From assembly GCA_037045145.1 (NCBI GenBank), contig JBAOIA010000012.1:682001-746000 (forward strand): a stretch of DNA of 64,000 bases, read 5' to 3'. Under the pieces are notes generated by a model. The model saw only the letters and a program-made list of their open reading frames with translations, was not told the DNA's origin and ran no database searches. Shown here piece by piece: positions 38,701 to 47,233 of the stretch (positions are counted from its first letter, which is position 1; the number at the start of each line of letters is the position of its first letter). This DNA is from Bacteroidia bacterium (lineage in GTDB: Bacteria > Bacteroidota > Bacteroidia > AKYH767-A > OLB10). Made by a program: the position numbers and the translations under genes.

Positions 38701-39355
38701 CACCCCGGGTTATACTTATTTATGGTCGAATGGTGTAACGTTTGATTCCATTTTAAACGTCTGTGCAGGCACTTATACTGTTACTGTTACTGATGCCAAC
38801 CTGTGTGCAGCAGTTGACTCTTTTACTTTTGTAGAACCCGATCCTGTGGTAATTAGCTTTGTTGTAACCGATGCCTCATGCCCCGGTTGTACTGATGGCA
38901 GCATTGTAGCAACTGCAACAGGTGGTACTCCACCGTATGATTATCTGTATCCTGCATTAGGCATTGCTGATTCGGTTGCAACCAATCTGGGCATGGGTTA
39001 CTATTTATTTTGTGCACAGGACTTCAACAACTGCATGCAATGCGATAGTGTTTTTGTTGATGAAGCTACTGCCATTAATAGCCTTTCTCCTGAAATAAAA
39101 GAAATTAAAATTTTTCCTAATCCATTTTCTGACAGGGCTTTTTTGAGTATTACAACAGCAGAAATGAAAGATTTTAAACTATACTTTTATGATGTAGCAG
39201 GAAGATTAGTTAATATGCCTTATAACCATATTGGCAATAACGGAGAGAAACAGACCTACAGCATACAAAATCAAGGTTTGATTCCGGGTATGTATTATGT
39301 AAAAATCATTTCGGCTAACGAAGTTATTGCTATTGGCAAATTCATAATCAACTGA
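35714..39355 (+). CDS. Surface protein: propeller-like repeats, ten SprB-type repeats, T9SS tail
   Basis: 1,213 residues. A signal peptide (to about 30, ...NAQAQ) is followed by seven or so repeats of the type AKWNGTTWAALGSGIG plus VGGNF/AGGQF (about 35-365), as in propeller domains of surface proteins. Then come ten SprB-like repeats of about 75 residues (each starting like TCFNQCNG, TCFGLCDG, TCYNNCDG, ending ITEP/NPAP), and a T9SS type A tail (IKIFPNPFSDRAF ... GMYYVKIISAN). SprB repeats occur in gliding-motility adhesins. AAGGAG at 35704-35709 is a good Shine-Dalgarno, unusual here. The stop overlaps the murB start by one base (TGATG). Confidence 0.88.
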   Translation: MRRRIHHYLTFLSFITYLFICTSQNAQAQFWLPVGSGVDNNVYAMTKDTVNNILYIGGRFTDASGVTAIRVAAWNGTSYTAIGNGFDSNVFALYYDHSNNTLYAAGSFLSSGINPITRIAKWDGTQWQPLGTGCNNEIYALTGDNNGNIYAGGIFTDAGGISAERIAKWNGTTWAALGSGIGSGSNYVEALTFYNGDLIAGGQFGVAGGVTVSGIARWNGTNWFDLNGGVSGLSMRISAFKEINGELICGGTFTSAGGISSNSVAKWNGAAWLAIPGGISGGQAKVKALGYLFNTLYVGGNFSLADGNAASNIAAFDGTTWTNLSGGTNNQVDALLNYGNEMHVGGAFTMAGGNPATYIAKYRTTCLTNSIIATTQTSCFNQCNGTATVTATGNAPFTYQWSTTPAQTDSTATNLCAGNYSVTITDNIGCSITQPVTITEPAQFAISFSSNNPTCFGLCDGNALASNNGQGTISYNWNTIPAQTTQTATGLCEGVYSVTLIDSAGCTVTDSVVITNPAPNTLTLTSSNPTCYNNCDGIAAVVSTGNPPFQYLWNTIPAQQTDTATGLCAGVYYVTVTDSTGCMATDSIEIVNPAAATLQFSTNATTCFGSCNGSVSVVSSGNAPFTYLWNTTPIQTTDTATNLCAGTYFVTVTDSNLCAVTDSVVIQEPVANQISFTAQQPACISSCNGLLTATSTGTAPFIFQWSNGDSISTIDSLCTGVYYITISDSIGCSVTDSISLNPAPPLPITFTTLFAGCNGVCTGAVSAAITGINPTSYIWSTGDTIASIDSLCQGLYTVSITDSIGCIVTDSVQIISQPVLLNPSTIAPTCAGQCNGLASINPSGVAPFQWQWSTGDTTSLSIDSLCAGVYYITITDSAGCTGTDSVMIVDPPTITYSASHTDATCANLCNGISTITATGNGTLTYLWNTVPPQTDSTNTNLCFGYTTYTITDTNNCSVSDSVLIFEPAPIFIGNNFLGIACNGNCDGFVRALPSGGTPGYTYLWSNGVTFDSILNVCAGTYTVTVTDANLCAAVDSFTFVEPDPVVISFVVTDASCPGCTDGSIVATATGGTPPYDYLYPALGIADSVATNLGMGYYLFCAQDFNNCMQCDSVFVDEATAINSLSPEIKEIKIFPNPFSDRAFLSITTAEMKDFKLYFYDVAGRLVNMPYNHIGNNGEKQTYSIQNQGLIPGMYYVKIISANEVIAIGKFIIN

Positions 39356-40374
39356 TGCCTATGCGTGAAAATGTTTCTCTAAAGAATTTAAACACCTTCG
39401 GCATTGAAGCAAAAGCACGTTATTTTACTGAAATAAATAATGAAGACGAATTAAAAAAATTTCTTCTTCAACAGAATAAAAATGTACTGCCGCTGTTGGT
39501 TATGGGTGGTGGCAGCAACATGCTTTTCTTTAAAGATTATGATGGCATTGTTTTAAAAAACAACCTGAACGGCATTGACGTTGTTGAAGAGAATGAAACT
39601 TTTGTAAAGATAAGAGTTGGCGCTGGCGAAATATGGCATAATGTTGTCATGTGGTCGGTAGAAAAAAATCTTGGAGGTCTCGAAAATCTTTCACTTATAC
39701 CCGGATCTGCTGGAGCTGCACCCATTCAGAATATTGGTGCTTATGGGGTAGAAATAAAAAACGTACTCGTTGCTGTTGAAACCATGGCAATAGAAAGTGC
39801 AGAAAAAAAAGTATTTTCTAATCTTGAATGTCAATTCGGGTACAGAAATAGTATTTTCAAAAATTCTGCAAAAGGCAAATACATCATCACAGCTATTATA
39901 CTGGAGCTGAAAAAACAGCCACATTTTAAAACCGAATATGGCGCCATTCAAACGGAACTGGAAAAACAGGGTATTAAAACACTTAGCGTTAAAGCCATAA
40001 GTGATGCAGTTATCGCAATAAGAAGAAGCAAATTACCTGACCCTGCCGTAATAGGCAATGCAGGCAGTTTTTTTAAGAATCCGGAAATTACTGAACAAGA
40101 ATTTGAAAAAATTAAACAACAGCATCCCAATATTCCACATTATCCAGGAGGAGGAAACAAAATTAAACTGGCAGCAGGATGGCTTATTGAGCAATGTGGG
40201 TGGAAAGGATTTAGAGAAGGCAATGCAGGGTGTCATAAAAATCAGGCTTTAGTACTGGTGAACTTCGGTAATGCCACCGGTGCTGAGATCTATAATCTTG
40301 CACTAAAAATTAAAGATTCTGTTTTTAACCATTTCGGAGTTCAAATCGAACCGGAAGTAAACATTATTCAATAG
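39355..40374 (+). CDS. murB: UDP-N-acetylenolpyruvoylglucosamine reductase
   Basis: A 339-residue FAD enzyme of peptidoglycan precursor synthesis that reduces enolpyruvyl-UDP-GlcNAc to UDP-MurNAc with NADPH. The motifs are VMGGGSNMLF, LIPGSAGAAPIQNIGAYG, YRNSIFK, the catalytic-Ser region GNAGSFFKNPEI, and KLAAGWLIEQCGWKG. The absence of a type II-like truncation and the length fit the E. coli-type MurB. It starts on the last base of the surface-protein stop codon; an ATG 6 bp later (MRENV) is an alternative. Confidence 0.95.
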   Translation: MPMRENVSLKNLNTFGIEAKARYFTEINNEDELKKFLLQQNKNVLPLLVMGGGSNMLFFKDYDGIVLKNNLNGIDVVEENETFVKIRVGAGEIWHNVVMWSVEKNLGGLENLSLIPGSAGAAPIQNIGAYGVEIKNVLVAVETMAIESAEKKVFSNLECQFGYRNSIFKNSAKGKYIITAIILELKKQPHFKTEYGAIQTELEKQGIKTLSVKAISDAVIAIRRSKLPDPAVIGNAGSFFKNPEITEQEFEKIKQQHPNIPHYPGGGNKIKLAAGWLIEQCGWKGFREGNAGCHKNQALVLVNFGNATGAEIYNLALKIKDSVFNHFGVQIEPEVNIIQ

Positions 40375-40536
40375 CATTTTAATTTAGTTTTTAACTGATA
40401 GAACCAGGCACTGCTGACTATACATCATAATATCATACCCCATTAAATCGCTAAGTCTGCCTTAAGTCTCATTAGGTACCTAAAAACTGATTAATCTCAT
40501 CTAAAATGAATAAAGGGAATCAAGCTTCAAACTAGG

Positions 40537-40567
40537 TTTGTAAACATATAAATCTTTCCTACTTTTG
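40537..40567 (+). promoter_or_regulatory. Bacteroidota promoter for glutamate dehydrogenase
   Basis: TTTG (40537-40540), exactly 19 bp, TACTTTTG (40560-40567): a full consensus match, 26 bp before the ATG. Confidence 0.8.
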
Positions 40568-40593
40568 CGTTCCCAAACAATCTTTAAATAGAC

Positions 40594-41871
40594 ATGGCTG
40601 ATAGTAAAAAAGCAAAACAAAATCACGAAGAGGAAAATCCATTCGAAGAAATGATTAAGCGCTTAGATGTAGCAGCAAAAATCATGAAATTAGACTCTGA
40701 AGTTTATGAAATAATGAAAAAGCCGAGCAAACTGGTATATTGCAGTATGCCGGTTAAAATGGATAATGGAAAAACAAAAGTATTTGAAGGCTTTCGTGTT
40801 ATTCACAGTACAGCATTAGGGCCATCTAAAGGTGGTGTTCGTTACAGTACCTATGTAAACGAAAATGAAGTGATGGCACTTGCAGCTTGGATGACATTTA
40901 AATGTGCAGTTGCTGATATTCCTTATGGTGGTGCTAAGGGCGGAATTACTTGTGATCCTTCAACTATGTCAAAAGGTGAATTAGAGCGTTTAACAAGGGC
41001 ATACACATCCTCAATGGTTGATGTATTTGGCGTGGATAAAGATATTCCTGCTCCTGATATGAATACAGGTCCTCAGGAAATGGCATGGATTGTTGATGAA
41101 TACAGTAAATTAAAAGGAGGTTTTACTCCAGGTGTAGTTACGGGAAAACCTATTCATCTTGGAGGTTCTTTAGGACGATCAGAAGCTACGGGTCGTGGTG
41201 TTATGACTGCCACAATGGAAGCTATGGCAAAAATGGGGTTAAATCCTGCTAAATGCCGCGCTGCAGTTCAAGGCTTTGGAAATGTTGGCTCTATCACAGC
41301 AAAGCACTATGAAGCTAAAGGTTTAAAAATTGTAGCAATTTCTGATCATACCGCTGCATTTTACAACCCTGATGGTATTGATATTGACAAGGCAATTAAG
41401 TACAGAAATTCGAATAAAGGTGTTATTAAAGGATTCAAGGGAGGTAAACTTATCTCTAATGAAGAGTTGCTTACACTAAATGTTGATGTGTTAGCGCCAT
41501 GTGCTATGGAAAATCAGATTACTGATGAGAATGCAGCAAAGATTAAAGCAAAATTAATTGTTGAAGGTGCCAATGGACCAACAACAGATGAGGCTGATCA
41601 CATTCTAAGTAAAAAAGGGACTGTTGTAATTCCTGATATTCTTGCAAATGGTGGCGGTGTAACTGTATCCTATTTCGAATGGGGTCAAAACCGTTCAGGT
41701 TTATATATGACCGAAGATGAAGTAAACAACAAAGCCGATCATTGGATGAAACAAGCATTCCATAATGTTTGGAATACTTCTGTGAAACATAAAACAACCA
41801 TGCGCATTGCTGCATATATTTATGCACTCGGCAAAATTGAACTAGGAATAAAATCACGCGGTAATTATTAA
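40594..41871 (+). CDS. Glu/Leu/Phe/Val dehydrogenase (glutamate dehydrogenase)
   Basis: A 425-residue amino-acid dehydrogenase. The substrate domain has KGGVRYSTYVNENEVMALA, the catalytic region FKCAVADIPYGGAKGGI, and PAPDMNTGPQEMAWI. The Rossmann domain has VQGFGNVGSI, and VEGANGPTTDEAD follows. It most likely interconverts glutamate with 2-oxoglutarate and ammonia; the 425-residue size resembles NAD-dependent GDH. A full promoter lies upstream, and psd follows 27 bp downstream. Confidence 0.93.
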   Translation: MADSKKAKQNHEEENPFEEMIKRLDVAAKIMKLDSEVYEIMKKPSKLVYCSMPVKMDNGKTKVFEGFRVIHSTALGPSKGGVRYSTYVNENEVMALAAWMTFKCAVADIPYGGAKGGITCDPSTMSKGELERLTRAYTSSMVDVFGVDKDIPAPDMNTGPQEMAWIVDEYSKLKGGFTPGVVTGKPIHLGGSLGRSEATGRGVMTATMEAMAKMGLNPAKCRAAVQGFGNVGSITAKHYEAKGLKIVAISDHTAAFYNPDGIDIDKAIKYRNSNKGVIKGFKGGKLISNEELLTLNVDVLAPCAMENQITDENAAKIKAKLIVEGANGPTTDEADHILSKKGTVVIPDILANGGGVTVSYFEWGQNRSGLYMTEDEVNNKADHWMKQAFHNVWNTSVKHKTTMRIAAYIYALGKIELGIKSRGNY

Positions 41872-41898
41872 AATCTACCGTTTACCAATCAACTAAAA

Positions 41899-42558
41899 AT
41901 GACTATTCACCGTGAAGGAAAAAATTGGGTGTGGGGGACACTCATCACTGTCCTTCTCATCAATTTGTTTGTTCTTAATTTTCGTGCAGAACACGATTGG
42001 ATAACAGTTTTAGTTTTAATTGTAACCATAGTTTTCTTTTTGCTTATTCTTCAGTTTTTTCGCTATCCGAAAAGAAATATCACGCGCAATGAAAACTATG
42101 TCATAGCACCTGCTGACGGTAAAGTTGTAGTTATTGAGCGCACAGAAGAAAGTGAATACTATAAAGACAAACGTATTCAGGTTTCTATTTTTATGTCGCC
42201 CATAAATGTGCATGCCAACTGGTACCCTATGAGTGGCAAAATAAAGTTCCTTCGTTATCACAAGGGAAAATATTTGGTTGCATGGCATCCTAAGGCATCA
42301 ACAGAAAACGAACGCTCAACCATTGTTGTTGAAAAAGATTCAAACAAAACAATTTTATTACGTCAGATTGCAGGAGCATTAGCTAAAAGAATAGTTTACT
42401 ATCCTCGCGAAAACGATTTGGTAAAACAAGGCGCTGAAATGGGTTTTATTAAGTTTGGCTCTCGCGTTGATATTTATCTGCCGCTGACAGCAAAAATTAA
42501 TGTAGAACTTAATCAAAAAACAAAAGGCGGTGTAACTGTCATTGCCGAGTTGGTTTAG
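41899..42558 (+). CDS. psd: Phosphatidylserine decarboxylase family protein
   Basis: A 219-residue membrane-associated proenzyme with two hydrophobic helices (about 12-28 and 35-53), then FFRYPKRN, APADGKVVV, MSPINVHANWYP and KFGSRVDIYLP. The bond G187-S188 in FGSR is the expected self-cleavage site generating the pyruvoyl group. It makes phosphatidylethanolamine. This is the short archaeal-type (PSD-A) version common in Bacteroidota. It is co-directional with the dehydrogenase gene. Confidence 0.93.
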   Translation: MTIHREGKNWVWGTLITVLLINLFVLNFRAEHDWITVLVLIVTIVFFLLILQFFRYPKRNITRNENYVIAPADGKVVVIERTEESEYYKDKRIQVSIFMSPINVHANWYPMSGKIKFLRYHKGKYLVAWHPKASTENERSTIVVEKDSNKTILLRQIAGALAKRIVYYPRENDLVKQGAEMGFIKFGSRVDIYLPLTAKINVELNQKTKGGVTVIAELV

Positions 42559-42589
42559 TTATTTTTTCACACGCTCAATCTTATCCTTA

Positions 42590-43432
42590 TTAACTTACGG
42601 AATCAAGTTTATTGAAAAGTTTTATGCACTGCATGGCTTCTTTAACGTCATGTACTCTTAATATTTTAGCGCCATTAATTAATGCAACCATATTTAGAGC
42701 GGTAGTACCATTTAGTGCCTCAGCAGGAGTAATATCAAGGGTTTTCCAAATCATCCCTTTTCTTGATACACCTGCTACAATAGGCAGTCCAAAAATCTTT
42801 AATAAATCAAACTTAGCTAACAGTTCAAAATTATGCTCTAAAGTTTTACCAAAGCCAAAACCGGGATCTATTAAAATGTCAGTAATTGCAGCCTTTCTGC
42901 ATAACGCTATTTGCTTCGAAAAAAAATCAATTATCTCCTTCAGCAGGTTATCGTAAACGGGATTATTCTGCATACTTTCCGGACGGCCTTTCATGTGCAT
43001 CATCAGATAGGGTACTTTAAGAACAGCAACTGTTTCAATCATCCTGCTGTCCATTAAACCGGCAGAAATATCATTAATCATACAAACGCCTGAATCTACT
43101 GCACGCTTTGCAATGCTGGAATAAACAGTATCTATAGAAATTAATACTTCCGGAAAATGCTGTTTAATTAAAGTAATAACTTTTCCGATACGACTCCATT
43201 CCTCCTTTTCTGAAGGCATTTGAGAGCCTGGGCGGGAAGATGAGCCTCCTATGTCAATAAAAGTTGCACCTTCATTCAGCATTAATGCAACTTGTGTTAA
43301 AATTGCATTTTCACTGTTGTATGCACCTCCATCATAAAAAGAATCCGGTGTAAGGTTTAATACACCCATAACATGAGGTTTGTGCAGATTAACTAATTTG
43401 CCATGACAGTTTATAGAAGTAAATGTTTGCAT
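42590..43432 (-). CDS. folP: Dihydropteroate synthase
   Basis: A 280-residue TIM-barrel enzyme of folate synthesis joining p-aminobenzoate to the pterin pyrophosphate. Motifs are HVMGVLNLTPDSFYDGG, FIDIGGSSSRPGSQ, SIDTVYSSIA, MINDISAG, ILIDPGFGFGKTLEHN, and the sulfonamide-site region GVSRKGMIW. It converges with psd. A -7 promoter element lies upstream. Confidence 0.96.
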   Translation of the reverse strand: MQTFTSINCHGKLVNLHKPHVMGVLNLTPDSFYDGGAYNSENAILTQVALMLNEGATFIDIGGSSSRPGSQMPSEKEEWSRIGKVITLIKQHFPEVLISIDTVYSSIAKRAVDSGVCMINDISAGLMDSRMIETVAVLKVPYLMMHMKGRPESMQNNPVYDNLLKEIIDFFSKQIALCRKAAITDILIDPGFGFGKTLEHNFELLAKFDLLKIFGLPIVAGVSRKGMIWKTLDITPAEALNGTTALNMVALINGAKILRVHDVKEAMQCIKLFNKLDSVS

Positions 43433-43448
43433 ATGCTGATTTACAGAG

Positions 43449-43456
43449 CAAAAATA
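43449..43456 (-). promoter_or_regulatory. -7 promoter element (TATTTTTG) for folP
   Basis: The minus strand reads TATTTTTG, 16 bp before the folP ATG. A TTTT lies where the -33 TTTG would be expected; only the -7 part is convincing. Confidence 0.45.
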
Positions 43457-43563
43457 TCAATTGACATCAGGTGTGAAAAAGTTTTTATCAATTATTGAAA
43501 ACAATTAGCATAAAACAACATTATTTGTAATGATTTAAAAGACATTAATAACAAACAGAAATT

Positions 43564-44688
43564 ATGAAATATATTGTTACACTTTGTAGAATTTTAGTTG
43601 GTGTTTTATTCATCATTTCAGGTTTTATTAAAGCCAATGACACGCTTGGTTTCAGTTACAAACTTGATGAATACTTTTTAGTATTCAACATGTCATTTAT
43701 GAGTGCATTTTCTGTGGCAATGGCACAGTTTATCTGTGTTGCAGAAATTGTTCTTGGTGTTGCAACATTGGTTGGCTGGCGTATGAATTTAGTGACCTGG
43801 CTATTGATGCTGATGATTGTATTTTTCACCTTCCTGACTTTTTATTCAGCTTACTTTAATGTGGTGAAAGATTGCGGTTGCTTTGGTGATGCTTTAAAAC
43901 TTACACCATGGCAATCTTTTGGAAAAGATGTAGTACTTTTAGTACTGATTTTGATAATCTTCGTATGGCGCAATAAAGTCAAACCATTGTTTGAACTTAA
44001 AAAGACTCGTTGGGTAGTAATTTTTGCATTATTTGCCAGTTCAATTTTTACATATTATACCTATGCGCATTTACCTGTAATTGATTTTAGACCTTATGCT
44101 ATAGGAAACAACATTAAAATAGGTATGTTGCCTCCACCAAATGCAATACCGGATAGTGTAGTTATCGTTTTCAAATATAAAGCGAAAGATGGCACAATAA
44201 AAGAATTTGGCATGAACAACCTACCTGAAGATTTAGAGAATTATGAGTTTGTTGATCGTACAGACAAAGTAATTCGCGAAGGCGATAAAGCCAAAATTCA
44301 TGACTTTACTATTGTTGATGCAGACGGCAATGATCATACTCAGGAATTTTTAAATAATCCGGAATATTCATTTATGCTGGTTGCTTATGATTTGAATAAG
44401 TCGAACACAAAAATTCAAGGTAAGGTAAATCAACTGGCTGATGCATGCAGTAAGAATAAAATTCAGTTTTTCGGATTGACTTCTACAGTTGCTGCTGAAA
44501 CCGATTTATTCCGCCATGAAAATCAAAACATGTTTGATTATTATTTCTGTGATGGTACAGCATTAAAAACAATTATTCGTTCAAATCCGGGTTTGGTTCT
44601 GTTACAAAATGGCGTAGTAGTTGCCATGTGGCATTACAATGATTTTCCATCTTGGGATGACGTGAATAAACAATACCTGAAAAAATAA
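43564..44688 (+). CDS. DoxX/MauE-family membrane protein (BT_3928-like)
   Basis: 374 residues. The N-terminal 145 residues hold four membrane helices of the DoxX/MauE type (LCRILVGVLFIISGFIKANDTLGF ... KDCGCFGDALKLTPWQSFGKDVVLL), with the CGCFG motif, and a fifth helix spans 153-170. The C-terminal 200 residues are soluble and thioredoxin-like in layout (SFMLVAYDLNKS, IQFFGLTSTV, NPGLVLLQNGVVVAMWH). It belongs to a conserved Bacteroidota family next to folP; its biochemical role is not known. recF follows 27 bp downstream. Confidence 0.85.
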   Translation: MKYIVTLCRILVGVLFIISGFIKANDTLGFSYKLDEYFLVFNMSFMSAFSVAMAQFICVAEIVLGVATLVGWRMNLVTWLLMLMIVFFTFLTFYSAYFNVVKDCGCFGDALKLTPWQSFGKDVVLLVLILIIFVWRNKVKPLFELKKTRWVVIFALFASSIFTYYTYAHLPVIDFRPYAIGNNIKIGMLPPPNAIPDSVVIVFKYKAKDGTIKEFGMNNLPEDLENYEFVDRTDKVIREGDKAKIHDFTIVDADGNDHTQEFLNNPEYSFMLVAYDLNKSNTKIQGKVNQLADACSKNKIQFFGLTSTVAAETDLFRHENQNMFDYYFCDGTALKTIIRSNPGLVLLQNGVVVAMWHYNDFPSWDDVNKQYLKK

Positions 44689-44715
44689 TTCCTTCAATCA
44701 ATTTGTCTGCAATAA

Positions 44716-45819
44716 GTGTATCTTTCCCACCTATCTCTTGTAAATTTTAAAAACTACACTGAAGCACAATTAAATTTTTCTTCCGGTGTAAACTGTATAA
44801 CCGGCACTAATGGTAGTGGAAAGACCAATATTATTGATGCTGTTTATTATCTCTCTTTCACGAAAAGTTATTTTAATATTTCGGACACACAAAATATCCA
44901 ACATGGTGAATCATTATTTGTCATTCAAGGTAAGTTTAGTGATAACGAAAAAGAAGAACACGTTTTCTGTGGTGTAAAAACCGGATTTAAGAAACAAGTT
45001 AAAAGAGGCGGTGAAGAGTATGAAAGACTGAGTGACCATATAGGACTTTTTCCTGTGGTAATGGTAGCACCCGTTGATCATATTTTGATTACAGAAGGTA
45101 GTGATGAAAGACGAAAATTTATTGACAGTGTTATTTCACAGGTTGATAAGGCCTATCTCGAAAATCTTATTAGCTACAACAAAACATTAACGCACCGAAA
45201 CAGTTATCTTAAACAATTGCATGGACGCATGCCCGACACATCTATGATGGAAGTGTGGGACGAACAACTGGTAAAATATGGCTGTGCAATTGAAAGTGAA
45301 AGAAGAAAATTTATCGCTGAATTTATACAATTGTTTAATGAGACTTATAATTATCTGGCAGACCATGCCGAAGAAGTTTCTATAAACTATCAAACACAAC
45401 TTGAGCAAGATGATTTTAGCACACAGCTGAAATCTTCTTTACAAAAGGACATTGCCTTACAACACACATCAACAGGCATACATAAAGATGAATTGATTTT
45501 TAAACTTGAGAAATATCCACTTAAAAGAATTGCTTCTCAAGGTCAACAAAAAACTTTTTTAATGGCTATTAAAATTGCACAGTTTGAATATTTGTTTCGC
45601 CATAAAAAAACCAAACCCATTTTATTGCTTGATGACATTTTTGATAAGTTAGATGACTTCAGAGCAAAAAGACTTATGGAGTTGGTAAGCCGTCACACAT
45701 TTGGTCAGATTTTTATTACAGACACACATCCGGAAAGATTAAAAAAAATATTTGATGACATCAAAATATCAATCCGGCTTTTTGAAGTAAATAAAGGAAC
45801 GGTGAAAGAAACAACTTAG
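44716..45819 (+). CDS. recF: DNA replication and repair protein RecF
   Basis: A 367-residue SMC-like ATPase that loads RecA at single-stranded gaps. The P-loop is TGTNGSGKTN (29-38), with YYLSFTKSYF, the signature-like GQQKTFLMAIKIAQ, Walker B LLLDDIFDKLD, and FITDTHPERL near the end. It starts at GTG (MYLSHLSLVNFKNY matches the family start well). The length is normal. Confidence 0.95.
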   Translation: MYLSHLSLVNFKNYTEAQLNFSSGVNCITGTNGSGKTNIIDAVYYLSFTKSYFNISDTQNIQHGESLFVIQGKFSDNEKEEHVFCGVKTGFKKQVKRGGEEYERLSDHIGLFPVVMVAPVDHILITEGSDERRKFIDSVISQVDKAYLENLISYNKTLTHRNSYLKQLHGRMPDTSMMEVWDEQLVKYGCAIESERRKFIAEFIQLFNETYNYLADHAEEVSINYQTQLEQDDFSTQLKSSLQKDIALQHTSTGIHKDELIFKLEKYPLKRIASQGQQKTFLMAIKIAQFEYLFRHKKTKPILLLDDIFDKLDDFRAKRLMELVSRHTFGQIFITDTHPERLKKIFDDIKISIRLFEVNKGTVKETT

Positions 45820-46046
45820 TTCGAAACACAAAAGGAATTTAAACAATCATCTTTTCGCAAACTTCAATTTTTTACTATTCATTTACTTCTTCCAAATAAA
45901 TAAATGGCATTGAGCAAAAACACTATTGCATTTAAAATTGAAATATATGTTGCCATCGTATCTTTCGTATTTCGAAGATAAAATCGAGGCCTTCTGGCTA
46001 AATACTCTTAAAAAATTAAAGTATTTAACTAGCGGTTCGGATTATG

Positions 46047-46274
46047 TTACTGTTCATTGAACTTCTTTTTATCATTCACATATTCCAAAATGTCTCCCGG
46101 CTGGCAGTCTAAGGCTTTACATATAGCTTCTAAAGTACTAAAACGAATTGCCTTTGCTTTTCCTGTCTTTAGGATAGAAAGGTTAGATAATGTCAAATCA
46201 ACTCTTTCTGAAAGCTCATTCAGAGAGATTTTACGCTTTGCCATCATCACATCCAGATTTACAATGATAGGCAT
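46047..46274 (-). CDS. XRE-family transcriptional regulator (YozG-like)
   Basis: A 75-residue DNA-binding protein with a helix-turn-helix (ISLNELSERVDLTLSNLSILKTGKAKAIRFSTL) and the conserved tail ICKALDCQPGDILEY. It lies 3 bp downstream of the DUF2975 gene, a pairing seen widely in Firmicutes and Bacteroidota. It probably binds its own promoter region; a 9-bp inverted repeat overlaps the -33 box upstream of the pair. Confidence 0.93.
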   Translation of the reverse strand: MPIIVNLDVMMAKRKISLNELSERVDLTLSNLSILKTGKAKAIRFSTLEAICKALDCQPGDILEYVNDKKKFNEQ

Positions 46275-46277
46275 ACT

Positions 46278-46814
46278 TTAAACAGTTAAATCGTTTTCGC
46301 TTTGAATAGCTACTCCCTTTTTGAAAATAGTCGCAATGATATAAATTATTGCTCCCATTAAAATAAATGCTTCACTGTCAACCCAAAATTGGCTCAAGTT
46401 GTCGGTTACAAAACCTTGATGCAATAAATTCTTGGTAAACTGTCTGCCAATAAAACTTAACAATCCTATTGAAAGCGTGAAATAACTAATTTGAGAAATT
46501 TGTTTCGCTACAAATGTGCTGAACGGTTTTGTCCTATCCATGGTGTGCATGAGTCTGATAACGATGTAAAATAGAACAGCTTTTAATATTGAAATCATGA
46601 GAATGAAACTATAAACACTAAAAAAAGCTGGTTGGCTTTCTTTATATGTTTGAACTAAATCCAACTTTTGATAGAGATTTTGGACAAATTCAGGCTTATA
46701 AAGACTAAAGAAGAAGTTTACGATTAAGCCTCCTGCTTCAATAGATAAGCCTACAAAAATGAGCCAGGCTATAATATATAGGCCCCAGAATACGAAGTTG
46801 TCTGTTTTTGACAT
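46278..46814 (-). CDS. DUF2975 membrane protein
   Basis: A 178-residue inner-membrane protein with four hydrophobic helices (about 10-32, 65-85, 107-125 and 146-165) and the polar stretch TMDRTKPFSTFVAKQISQISY between the second and third. DUF2975 proteins are almost always encoded beside a small XRE regulator, as here. Their function is unknown; regulation of the regulator's activity is an inference. Confidence 0.9.
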   Translation of the reverse strand: MSKTDNFVFWGLYIIAWLIFVGLSIEAGGLIVNFFFSLYKPEFVQNLYQKLDLVQTYKESQPAFFSVYSFILMISILKAVLFYIVIRLMHTMDRTKPFSTFVAKQISQISYFTLSIGLLSFIGRQFTKNLLHQGFVTDNLSQFWVDSEAFILMGAIIYIIATIFKKGVAIQSENDLTV

Positions 46815-46840
46815 ATTTGATAGATTTATTATTTAGGCTG

Positions 46841-46870
46841 CAAATATAATAATTATTTATTGTTTTACAA
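46841..46870 (-). promoter_or_regulatory. Promoter of the DUF2975-XRE pair with overlapping inverted repeat
   Basis: On the minus strand: TTG (46870-46868), exactly 19 bp, TATATTTG (46848-46841). A 9-bp inverted repeat TATTTATTG-N5-CAATAAATA spans 46854-46876 and covers the -33 box, a natural operator position for the XRE protein. Confidence 0.65.
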
Positions 46871-46969
46871 TAAATATACATTGTTTTTTAATATTTTTAT
46901 TTTATGCTAATTAATTAAAATAGGATCGTTGTTACTCCTATATAAACCTATAAAAAACAAGGAATCAAT

Positions 46970-47002
46970 AAAAAAAGCCACTCCTATTTTGAAGTGGCTT
47001 TT
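46970..47002 (-). terminator. Terminator downstream of tRNA-Asp
   Basis: The 10-bp stem AAAAGCCACT (46973-46982) pairs with AGTGGCTTTT (46993-47002); the minus strand then runs into T's. It lies 7 bp beyond the tRNA 3' end. Confidence 0.75.
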
Positions 47003-47008
47003 AAGAGG

Positions 47009-47082
47009 CGGTCCGGACGGGACTCGAACCCGCGACCCCATGCGTGACAGGCATGTATTCTAACCAACTGAACTACCGGACC
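47009..47082 (-). tRNA. tRNA-Asp (anticodon GTC)
   Basis: 74 nt with the acceptor stem GGTCCGG/CCGGACC (47076-47082 with 47010-47016), discriminator G at 47009, a D arm (GTTCAGTTGGTTAGAAT), anticodon stem CATGC/GCATG with loop CTGTCAC (anticodon at 47046-47048), and T arm GCGGG-TTCGAGT-CCCGT. CCA is not encoded. Confidence 0.97.
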
Positions 47083-47210
47083 CTCTTTTAGAGGGCGCAA
47101 AGATAGATTTTTTATTCTTTCTACAAATAATCTTGAAGTTTTTATTGTTATTTCTATGCAAAGGGTTTTTTGAGTGAGGCATTAAAATAAGGCGGCTTGC
47201 GAATTAACCG

Positions 47211-47218
47211 TATCTTTG
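47211..47218 (+). promoter_or_regulatory. -7 promoter element (TATCTTTG) for the DUF3467 gene
   Basis: TATCTTTG matches TAnnTTTG, 15 bp before the ATG at 47234, so the leader would be very short. The TTG inside it (47216) could be mistaken for an upstream start codon. No clear -33 box. Confidence 0.5.
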
Positions 47219-47233
47219 AGAAAAATTGAGACA

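Noticed and set aside
47216..47233. Upstream TTG start for the DUF3467 gene
   Set aside because: The TTG is part of the TATCTTTG promoter element; the ATG at 47234 gives the normal start of the family.
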